Shown here: one piece after another, positions 54,363-62,441 of the stretch
Layout of the letters: every line of letters starts with the position of its first letter
Position numbering within the stretch: position 1 is the first letter of the stretch
NCBI GenBank assembly: GCA_947166705.1
Contig: CAMVFE010000001.1
Location: 87,720 to 151,719, forward strand
DNA: 64,000 nucleotides
Reading direction: 5' to 3'
Source: an uncultured Clostridia bacterium
GTDB lineage: Bacteria > Bacillota > Clostridia > Christensenellales > Aristaeellaceae
Position numbers and translations under genes: made by a program
Notes under the pieces: generated by a model
Databases searched by the model: none
Seen by the model: the letters and a program-made list of their open reading frames with translations, nothing else
What the model was told of the DNA's origin: nothing

Positions 54363-57300
54363 TTACTTCTGAACCATGTAGGAACATCCCTTGTCCCTGG
54401 CCCAGCCTTCCGCGTATTCATTCCGCACGATCAGCATCACCGTGCTTCCCTCAAAGGCGTCGTCCGCGATCCTCGTCACACCAACCGGCAGGATGATGTT
54501 GGCCGGTTCCGCCAGCCCTGCGAAGGCTTCGCTTTCGATTTCGGTCAGCCCGTCCGGCAGCGTCAGCGTATTCGCGTAGAGCGGATACGCCTTGTTGCTG
54601 AAGGTGGACCATCCGAATCCGTCTGTTGCGCGGTTGGCCACCTGTACGTACTGCGCGTCCGCGGGAAGGGGCACCTTCACCGTCTGCGTTCTTCCGATTC
54701 CGGTGATCGCCACATATCCCGCGTCCAGGCCGTTGACCTTCACGGCCAGCCGGTCGCCGGTGATGCCGCTGACCTCCAGCGTCAGCGTTTCGCCCGTCCA
54801 GGATTTCGTAACCGCGCCGGGCGCGGTTCCCGGATCCTCCACGGCAAAGATTTTCTCTCTGCTCCAGGATTTGTCCATTCCGGCCGCGCGTGCTTCCACC
54901 CAGACCGTCATCCGCCCCGAATCGGTAAGCTTATCAGCGGGAATCTCCAGAGAGGTCTGATTAGCGGGAATCACTCCGCTTGCGTACACGACCTGCGTTT
55001 CCGCGTCGTCAATTTCCACGACATAGCTTTCCGCGCCTTCCACGGGGGTCCAGGAAACGCTCATTGCTTCACCCTTAGTGACCCGGTCCGGAGCTGTCAG
55101 CTTCGGCGCGGTGAGGCGCCCCTGCGGTCCATCCACGGTAAAGGAGAGCTTTTCGCTTCCCCGGGACAGCACGCCGTTCCTGTAAACCGCGAAGGCCAGC
55201 GCGTATTCGCCCGGCTCTTCCGCGAGCCAGCTGTATTCATAGCTCGTCTGGTTTTCTTCCAGCTCGATGATCTCCGTGGTGAAGGACGTGTACTGATTCC
55301 CGCCGTATTCATTGAGCAGATAGGCCACCAGCCGCTCCGCGCCGCCGGTCTGAACCTGCGCGGTCACGGTGCTGAAGTACGGATAACTGTCCTTCTCCAG
55401 GGTTGCGGTCGGTGCTTCCGGAATATCCGTGTTCTCAGTCACCGTCAGATCCGCGGTTCCGGCGCCCATGTGGGACTGCCATACATCGTCCTGATAGGCA
55501 TTGACCGTCACCGTGTACTGTCCTACATAGCGGAAGTAATACGCGGGAATGGTAAACGTTCCCCTGTTTCCGTTGAATACCGGGTTCGCAGCCGTCTCAT
55601 AGACAACGTTCACCGGGATAGGCTCGTCGGGATCCTCGCTCGGGTCCAGATAGCAGACGTTATAGGTATAGAGTCCGGCGCCTGCCACCCTGGTAAAGGT
55701 CACCTGTACATCCTGCCCCTGGCTGACCGTCGAAGGGTTAATTGAAACCGGGATATGCACCTCGTCTCCGATGTCCTGTTCGCTCTCGACACGAATTCTG
55801 TCCGAGGGCTCGGACCAGCATCCGTCAACCTGCGACCGCAGGTAAATGTCTATACCGGAGTCCTGCACCGTAAAGGGCACCTGGACCTTTCCGTTTTCCG
55901 TCAGGTAGAGATCCTCGCCCAGCTGATCCCAGGGCGTGATAAGCGCCACCCGGCTTCCGTTCTCCGCGGTCGCGCTGATCACCAGGCGGTCTCCCGCCTT
56001 CACGCCGCTGATTCGCGTCGTGTCCGGCTCGGGCGACGCGGGCCTTTCCCCGGTCACGCTCACCGTATAGAAAGCCGATTCGCTCTCCCTGTAATGCTTC
56101 CCAAAAGCCGTTACCCAGACTTCATATTCTCCCGCGTCAAGCCCGAAGCGCTCCGGCACGGTTTCCCCGGCGGAGGAAGCGCTTATCGAATACGGATGGA
56201 ACGACGTCTTTTCCCTCCAGCTTACGCTGAACCTGTCCGCGTGTTCCACCTCGCCGATCTGAATGGCGAAAGGTTCTCCGGCGCGCAGGGCTTCCGGCAC
56301 GGTCAGGACCGGAACGCTCAGGTCTCCGGCATAGGACGCCGTAATTGTAATGGGCTCCGTCCATCCGGTCCAGGTATCTCCCTTTCTGAAGGAGAAGCTG
56401 TACGTCCGCGGGCCCTCCTGGTTCATGTAGAACCGCCAGATGCTGGTCCCGTTCTTCCGCTGGATTTCCCAGCTGTCGAGCGTCCTGTTGTTTTCGTATG
56501 AATCGGCGCCTTCTCCGATTTCGTACGTATATCTGATCTCGTCGATCTCCGGATCCGCCACGCTGAAGCGTACGTAATCATGGACCAGAGGCTCGATGTT
56601 ATCCACCGTAACCGCCGGTGCGTCCGGGCACAGATCGAACCTCCTGTTCGCGTAGACCGTATCGCTTCCGTATCTCACGGCTTCCGCCGCAACGCGGTAC
56701 TGCCCGCCCATCTTCAGCGTTCCGGCCGGGATGGTCAGCGCCCCGGGAAGATCGCCCTTCCGGCTGGCCCAGGTGAGAATGGTTTCCCATTCCTCCCGGC
56801 CAGCGTTTTTCGTAAATTCCTTTAGATCCACTGCCCACCAGCGATCCGCGTCCGCCAGTCCGTTCACGGTGATCGTATGATCCCGATCGGGGTCCATATC
56901 CTGATCGGGGTCCATATCCTGTTCGAGCGAAACCGAAATGGCGTAATCCGGGTACAGCTCGGTTACGGTGAATTCAATATCTTTGCTCACCGCAATCAGC
57001 TGATCCACGTCTTCCGTCCACTTCCAGGCCTCCGCCCAGGCTTTTGTTACCCCGGTTTCCAGGGTCAGATCATGCTCAGCCGGTTCATCAGCATTCCAGG
57101 CGTATACATCTTCGGAATGAGTTTTCCCGTCCTGCTCCCAGTATATCCTGTAGCGCGTCGCTTCCGGATAGTACATGCTGATCCACGCTTTATCCTGGGA
57201 TACGCCCGCCTCCTGGCTGGCGTCGAAGAGGAATTCAGCCGTGCCGGTCCCGTCCGTCACCGTAAAGGGCACCCATTCCGACGCCGTGGACTCATAATTC

Positions 57301-60300
57301 TGTTCGCCCCTGCAGTACACCTCGACGTTATAAGTTCCCGGCTCAAGATCTGTCGTCGCCATATACACCGTGCCGGGCTGCCGCAGTGTCCGGGTGGACA
57401 TGGCTTCGGAAGCGTTCCCGCCCGAAACCATGAAATTGACATTATAATCGCTGACATGCGTGCCTGCTCCGACCTGAACCTCCAGCGGCACGCCCCTGGC
57501 GACCGTGTTCTCTTTCAGCGTAATCGTTCCGGGAATTGCCCTGCCAGCACTGGTCACATGCACCGCAATGGAATTGCTCTCCCCTGCCCAGGTGAAGTTT
57601 TCCTGGTCGTCCGGATTCTCCTCGTAGGATACCCAGGCCGTGACCAGATAATCTCCGTTGGAATCAAAGTAGAACTCTCCGGGCCAGGCGGTATATTCCC
57701 CTTCGCCGGTCTGCTCGATCTCGTCTTCCGCCATCCAGCGTTCTCCGCTATGGGGAATTTCGACCATGATCCTGGTCGGTTTCCGGTCTCCGGTGACCGT
57801 GATCCTGCCGTACATGGTCTCATTGGCCTGCACATTGTATTCCGCGTTTGAACTGAAGGCGGTCTCTCCCGCCTTTTTCACGGACAGGGTCAGGTTTTCA
57901 TCCCGCTCGCCGAGTACGCGGATTTCAACAGAGGCTTTCGCTGGACCGTAACCGTCTTCTCCCTCAACCCTGCAGGACAGGGTATAGGCTCCGCTCTCCT
58001 TTACCCGGCTTCCGGGAACAGTGAACTCAAGGACTCCGTTTTCTTTCTCTGTGACGTTGGAAGGATCGAAGCCGGAATACCACGATACCCTGGGATGGCC
58101 ATCTCCGTTTTGCGGCCTGATATCAACGTTCCACTGTGCAACTCCCGCCGCCTTCAGGCCTTCTACCGTGAAGACATAATCTTCGCCCGGGGTCGCGGTC
58201 AGCGGCGCGTGAATCACCGGAGCGGAAAGGTAACCCTTTGAATAGCTCCCCGTCAGTGTCAGGCTTTCTTCTGTGATTATTGTCCCCTGAGCATCGTACA
58301 CGGTCACCGTCATCACGTACGTGCCTTCGATCAGATTCCGGTCTCCGTTCAGGAAGCCGTTGCCGTCTTCCGTGAAGGTGCTCTCGGAATACCCGTAGCT
58401 GATCTTCATCGAGCCGCCCGGCTGGTAAGCCCGGACAATGAACTCCTCTCCGACATCTCCCGTATATCCGTCTTCCCTGTTAATCCAGATCTTCCCGGTT
58501 TCCGGATCCGTGACGGTGATTTCGACAGGCTCTGAATCGCTGCTTTCGGTATATCCGGGTTCTCCCTCCGCGTAAGCCGACACCAGGTATTTCCCCGGCT
58601 CAAAATAGATCGTATCGATCTCCATGAAATCCTTGCCCGGATCTGTTTTTTCCGGGCCGAAAACCGAGGAATAATTCTGCCTCACCGAAACGAGCGTTCT
58701 TGCGGTGTGTTCCCCGCTGTCCACCTTCACCCGCAGGATCATGCCCTGCGGAATGGTTGTCCCTTCTTCATTCAGAATGGTAAGGGACGGAGCTTCCGCC
58801 TGACCGTATTTGGTGACCGTCAGCGTCACGGTGTTGCTGCTCTTTGTCCAGGAAAGGTTCTGCTGCTCCCAATTATATGAGGACCACCCTTCCCTTTCCT
58901 CCGCGGTACCGTCCAGCGGATCATAGGTGGCCTGGGCGATGAGGGTATAGGTCCTGCCCTCTCCCCAGCTCTGGCGGAAATGGAAATCTCCCTGGTCATC
59001 CTTGCCGTTTTCGTCCGTATAGATCCAGTTCCCGTCGTCCTGCAGGAACCGCACTGCGGTGGCCTGTTCAGCCCGGATCCTCACATCCAGCTCTTCATTG
59101 GCCAGCGCTTCCGTTTCCCCGGTCTCTCCGCCGACGGTCAGCTGAACCTGCCCGTCAACGGTTTCCGGATCGATCACGAGGACGTTTCTTGATACATAGG
59201 AGCTCTCATATCCCGGAGAACTGGCCTGAACCGATACAGAATAGGTTCCCGGCTCCGTTATTTTTCTGCGGAAGGAAAAACGTTTTTCGCTTCCGGGAAC
59301 GGCATTCTGGATGACAGAAATGAAGCTCTCCCCGTCATCACCCGTCCGGGATACCTGAACATCATAGGATTCGGCGTTCGGAACCGGATCAAAGGAAACA
59401 TCCAGTACCTCTCCCACGCTGTACACATCGCGGACTCCGCTCATATCCGGGTCCTCCAGCGCACCGCGCGATGTCACTGTCACGGCCTTTTCATCGACCA
59501 GCCAGCTTTCATCGCTGCCGTTCTTCTTGCCCATGAACCGAAGGGTATAGGTTCCCGCAGTCCAGAACTGCCAGTTGTTTTCATACCAGGGGCCGTTCGT
59601 GCTGGCCGGTTCCGCTTTTTCAGCACCATCCTGCAGACTGCTGAATACAAAAGTATCCGCGTCCGGGTCATATACAACCACCTCAAGGGCCTCGCCAACG
59701 GGGATCTCCTCGGCGGAAACCCACATCCGGCGCGCTTCCGTTCCGCTCTCTTCGGCCGACGTCACGGTAAAGCGCTGCGAAGCGCTCCGGCCTTCCGCAT
59801 ACCCTTCAAGGTTCGCAACGATGCTGATCTCATAATTCCCTGCGCCAAGATAAGGTATCTGCGTGTATTCCACGCTTTCCGGTATCGTCCCTGTCCAGGC
59901 ATAGAGTTTTTCGGTATTCCTGTCCCAGTTGGACGTTGCCGCCCATTCCATCGTTTCACCGTTCTCTGTTTCGATGATCCGATTAATCTCGGCCCGATAA
60001 TGCCGGTACCCCGTCCCCTCCGGGATATTGTCAATCGTAATCTCCAGCATCCTGTTCTCAGGGATCGTGCCGTTCACCGTATTCAGGGTGAACTCCGGCT
60101 TTTCCGGCTTAACTCCGCGGGTAACCTTCAGCACCGCCGGATCGCTGACCGCGCCCCAGGCAACATTGTTCATCCACCCTTCCTGATCCGGATCAAACTC
60201 ATCCTTCGTGATCTGGACGTAGCAGGTGTAAACAGCGTCTGGCTCATACTCGTTATAACTGAAGACCGATTCCGACGGATACGCGGAATAATACTCCCAG

Positions 60301-62252
60301 GTGTTATTCTTCATCATCCGGATGCCCGTCGTGCCTTCCGGAACGCTCGCGCCGTAATGAACCGTGGTGAACGGCGGTACAGTCAGGTCCTCACTCTTTC
60401 CGTTCAGCAGCATCCTGGGAAGCTCGTCCGGATCGAAGGTTCCTCTCCGCACGAGGAAGGTACGGCTCACAAGCAGGCGGCTGTGATCAGGAGTACCGTC
60501 CGCCATTCTGCCGTATACATCCGTCCGCACGCGGACCAGGTTCCCGCTCCCGGTCGCCTGCGCATAGGAAGCGACCATGTCTGCGGAGAAGGAAACTCCG
60601 GTGATCCATTCGCCGGAAGCGGGCTGAGTCTCAAAGCTCTGCTCCGCTATAAAAGTCTCAACCTCCTCAAACTCGCTCAGCTGATCCGGGTACTCCAGCT
60701 CAACCAGAATGGAGCCCACGCTTTCCGCGTTGAAAAGCTCAACCGTCAGGCCCTCGTCGAGACCGATGGGATTCACCCGGATATCCGGAATAACCGCTTC
60801 CTGGAAGGCTTCCCCGGACAGAGGTGCCCCTTCCGACAGCTGGGGATATCCCGCGCCGTACAGCCCCTGAATCTCCTCATCAAAGGCATAGCCGACGGGT
60901 GTATTCATCCCATCATTCACGTAATAATTATACAGCGTCAGAGTCGTTTCGGTCTGCTCGCCGTTACTTCCGGTCTGGGTCAGGGTAGTCGTCCCGATGT
61001 TATCATAACCGTCCAGGAACAGCCCGCCGGAAGCGCCGATGCTTCCCGCGTCGCTGTTCGTGACGTCCACCAGGTACCAGCTTCCGCCTTCGTCCATCTG
61101 AACCAGGTTCCACATGTGCGCGCCTGCGCCGGTGCCGCCCTCCATCCATCCTGTGGCCAGGATGGAGGTTACGTTCCCCGTGAATTCCGATTCGTCGCAC
61201 AGATACTGGAAAGCCTTGGAATAGCCTTCGCAGACGACCTTGGTCTTATCATTTCCGTCAAAAACCCAGACCATCTGCCAGGGGTCTCCGTAGGGCGTAT
61301 TGTTTTCTTTTTTCGCGGCATCGTCGTTATAATCCACATGATTGCAGATCCAATTCTTATAGGCGGTCAGCTTCTCGAAGTCATTCTTCTCGGCATTGTC
61401 CGCCACCACTCCCCGCGCGGTCTCCGCAGCTCTGGCCGCAGCCTGGCCGTAGGTTGTCTTGATCTGATATTGCGAGCCTGCCTGGTAGTCCTGCGCGACA
61501 ACCATGCTGACCATCAGGGATGTCTGGCCGGATGCCTCGTTGTAATCTTTAAACGAAAGGACGGAATCCCCGGTATAAGATCCGTCCTCTTCTGAGGAAA
61601 TAGTCATTCTGCCATTCTGAGTACCATAACCGTAACCCGCAGTCTTGTCATACCAGTACAGGTCGTATGGGCAGTCCGCAAGCAGCGCGTCCATCACCTG
61701 GCGTACGTTCACCTGGTATTTTCCCGTGAACGCTTCCCATACCGCCTCGCTGTTTCCGTCATTATATTCACTGAAGCCCAGCTCCGCCAGGGTATAGGAC
61801 CCTTTATCCCCGAAAATATCTGAATAGGGTACAAGAAACTCCGTGGAATCAGCGTTCCCCGCGGCGGCCGCTTCGATCTTCTCCTTCAGCTTCTTATACA
61901 GCTTCTTTTCCGCTCCGCTTAGCTGATCTCCAGCCAGGGTGCCCCGGCCGACCAGGCCGGAGCTGCCGTTCTTTCCGCCCTTCATCAGCCGGTTAATATA
62001 TCCCGCCGCGGCCTGATTGTTGCTCAGCCCGCCGGTCTCCCCGGATACCCGGGTGACGGTTTCATCTCCTTCGAAAACAATGGTCCCTTCCGCGAAGGAC
62101 GCCGCCGCGCACAGCATCAAAAGCATAATGCTCGCTGTAATGCACAGCATCCTGAACCAGGCATAACCGTTTCGCTTTCCGTTCCTCATGTTCTGTCTCC
62201 CGTTCCCGAAGTTCCCGTCTTTCATCCGGCTGCCGCGGTTTCCGATTTCCAT
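54363..62252 (-). CDS. Giant secreted transglutaminase-like/Ig-like surface protein
   Basis: A 2,629-residue protein. The start (ATG at 62252 behind CGGAGG) leads to a signal peptide ending AAASFAEG near residue 55. Residues about 290-420 are a transglutaminase-like fold with the triad C341 (VVCEGYSKAF), H379 (GAHMWNL) and D396 (LVDVTNSD), all present. From about 480 to 2,540 come many Ig-like units of 90-130 residues with recurring YTVTVNA and similar strands. The end is an LRR_5 unit (LTEIESEAFAGLAEPANIILP). Transglutaminase-fold proteins of bacteria are mostly peptidases or cross-linkers of the cell wall; the role here is unknown. The Ig units probably form a long stalk or binding surface. 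Confidence 0.85.
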   Translation of the reverse strand: MEIGNRGSRMKDGNFGNGRQNMRNGKRNGYAWFRMLCITASIMLLMLCAAASFAEGTIVFEGDETVTRVSGETGGLSNNQAAAGYINRLMKGGKNGSSGLVGRGTLAGDQLSGAEKKLYKKLKEKIEAAAAGNADSTEFLVPYSDIFGDKGSYTLAELGFSEYNDGNSEAVWEAFTGKYQVNVRQVMDALLADCPYDLYWYDKTAGYGYGTQNGRMTISSEEDGSYTGDSVLSFKDYNEASGQTSLMVSMVVAQDYQAGSQYQIKTTYGQAAARAAETARGVVADNAEKNDFEKLTAYKNWICNHVDYNDDAAKKENNTPYGDPWQMVWVFDGNDKTKVVCEGYSKAFQYLCDESEFTGNVTSILATGWMEGGTGAGAHMWNLVQMDEGGSWYLVDVTNSDAGSIGASGGLFLDGYDNIGTTTLTQTGSNGEQTETTLTLYNYYVNDGMNTPVGYAFDEEIQGLYGAGYPQLSEGAPLSGEAFQEAVIPDIRVNPIGLDEGLTVELFNAESVGSILVELEYPDQLSEFEEVETFIAEQSFETQPASGEWITGVSFSADMVASYAQATGSGNLVRVRTDVYGRMADGTPDHSRLLVSRTFLVRRGTFDPDELPRMLLNGKSEDLTVPPFTTVHYGASVPEGTTGIRMMKNNTWEYYSAYPSESVFSYNEYEPDAVYTCYVQITKDEFDPDQEGWMNNVAWGAVSDPAVLKVTRGVKPEKPEFTLNTVNGTIPENRMLEITIDNIPEGTGYRHYRAEINRIIETENGETMEWAATSNWDRNTEKLYAWTGTIPESVEYTQIPYLGAGNYEISIVANLEGYAEGRSASQRFTVTSAEESGTEARRMWVSAEEIPVGEALEVVVYDPDADTFVFSSLQDGAEKAEPASTNGPWYENNWQFWTAGTYTLRFMGKKNGSDESWLVDEKAVTVTSRGALEDPDMSGVRDVYSVGEVLDVSFDPVPNAESYDVQVSRTGDDGESFISVIQNAVPGSEKRFSFRRKITEPGTYSVSVQASSPGYESSYVSRNVLVIDPETVDGQVQLTVGGETGETEALANEELDVRIRAEQATAVRFLQDDGNWIYTDENGKDDQGDFHFRQSWGEGRTYTLIAQATYDPLDGTAEEREGWSSYNWEQQNLSWTKSSNTVTLTVTKYGQAEAPSLTILNEEGTTIPQGMILRVKVDSGEHTARTLVSVRQNYSSVFGPEKTDPGKDFMEIDTIYFEPGKYLVSAYAEGEPGYTESSDSEPVEITVTDPETGKIWINREDGYTGDVGEEFIVRAYQPGGSMKISYGYSESTFTEDGNGFLNGDRNLIEGTYVMTVTVYDAQGTIITEESLTLTGSYSKGYLSAPVIHAPLTATPGEDYVFTVEGLKAAGVAQWNVDIRPQNGDGHPRVSWYSGFDPSNVTEKENGVLEFTVPGSRVKESGAYTLSCRVEGEDGYGPAKASVEIRVLGERDENLTLSVKKAGETAFSSNAEYNVQANETMYGRITVTGDRKPTRIMVEIPHSGERWMAEDEIEQTGEGEYTAWPGEFYFDSNGDYLVTAWVSYEENPDDQENFTWAGESNSIAVHVTSAGRAIPGTITLKENTVARGVPLEVQVGAGTHVSDYNVNFMVSGGNASEAMSTRTLRQPGTVYMATTDLEPGTYNVEVYCRGEQNYESTASEWVPFTVTDGTGTAEFLFDASQEAGVSQDKAWISMYYPEATRYRIYWEQDGKTHSEDVYAWNADEPAEHDLTLETGVTKAWAEAWKWTEDVDQLIAVSKDIEFTVTELYPDYAISVSLEQDMDPDQDMDPDRDHTITVNGLADADRWWAVDLKEFTKNAGREEWETILTWASRKGDLPGALTIPAGTLKMGGQYRVAAEAVRYGSDTVYANRRFDLCPDAPAVTVDNIEPLVHDYVRFSVADPEIDEIRYTYEIGEGADSYENNRTLDSWEIQRKNGTSIWRFYMNQEGPRTYSFSFRKGDTWTGWTEPITITASYAGDLSVPVLTVPEALRAGEPFAIQIGEVEHADRFSVSWREKTSFHPYSISASSAGETVPERFGLDAGEYEVWVTAFGKHYRESESAFYTVSVTGERPASPEPDTTRISGVKAGDRLVISATAENGSRVALITPWDQLGEDLYLTENGKVQVPFTVQDSGIDIYLRSQVDGCWSEPSDRIRVESEQDIGDEVHIPVSINPSTVSQGQDVQVTFTRVAGAGLYTYNVCYLDPSEDPDEPIPVNVVYETAANPVFNGNRGTFTIPAYYFRYVGQYTVTVNAYQDDVWQSHMGAGTADLTVTENTDIPEAPTATLEKDSYPYFSTVTAQVQTGGAERLVAYLLNEYGGNQYTSFTTEIIELEENQTSYEYSWLAEEPGEYALAFAVYRNGVLSRGSEKLSFTVDGPQGRLTAPKLTAPDRVTKGEAMSVSWTPVEGAESYVVEIDDAETQVVYASGVIPANQTSLEIPADKLTDSGRMTVWVEARAAGMDKSWSREKIFAVEDPGTAPGAVTKSWTGETLTLEVSGITGDRLAVKVNGLDAGYVAITGIGRTQTVKVPLPADAQYVQVANRATDGFGWSTFSNKAYPLYANTLTLPDGLTEIESEAFAGLAEPANIILPVGVTRIADDAFEGSTVMLIVRNEYAEGWARDKGCSYMVQK
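56885..56920 (-). repeat. Two perfect 18-base tandem copies in the giant gene
   Basis: GATCGGGGTCCATATCCT occurs at 56885-56902 and again at 56903-56920. It duplicates a DMDPDQ/R hexapeptide in frame, so the protein is kept open. Confidence 0.85.
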
Positions 62253-62299
62253 CCCTTTTCCTCCGATTGAGTCCCGTAACTGGAATGCTCCATTCCTTC

Positions 62300-62341
62300 C
62301 GGCACGGCCGGAATCGAACCGGCCTGTATTCCAAAGTGCCG
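62300..62341 (-). other. tRNA-like T-arm and acceptor minihelix
   Basis: On the minus strand CGGCAC (62336-62341), an 11-base linker, a T-arm with stem GGCCGG/CCGGCC (62306-62311, 62319-62324) and T-loop TTCGATT, then GTGCCG (62300-62305). The loop fits TTCRANY, and the acceptor arms pair by six bases. The D- and anticodon arms are absent and no CCA follows. It could be a tRNA remnant or a designed structural element in the leader. Confidence 0.55.
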
Positions 62342-62346
62342 ATAAA

Positions 62347-62368
62347 GGAGGGGCGTTTCCGCCCCTCC
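62347..62368 (-). terminator. Possible terminator after the Ig-repeat gene
   Basis: A 9-base-pair GC-rich hairpin with loop GAAA (minus strand GGAGGGGCG/CGCCCCTCC) followed by TTTATC. The T-run is short, so termination is uncertain. Confidence 0.45.
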
Positions 62369-62441
62369 GGTCTGCCGTTGAATCCGCATATCCGCTTCAT
62401 CTCAGGCACTTCCGAGCTTTCCGTTCAGAAGAATTTTGTCT

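Larger units (their letters stand above)
62253..62441 (-). promoter_or_regulatory. Structured leader upstream of the giant gene
   Basis: On the minus strand this region holds, in order, a 9-base-pair hairpin (62347-62368) followed by TTTATC, a tRNA-like T-arm/acceptor minihelix (62300-62341), and a hairpin GGAATG-GAG-CATTCC (62282-62296). The first may end the upstream gene. The others lie between it and the start of the giant gene. Function is unknown. Confidence 0.45.

Noticed and set aside
62253..62441. T-box leader or complete tRNA
   Set aside because: No T-box sequence or specifier loop, and the D- and anticodon arms and CCA end are absent.
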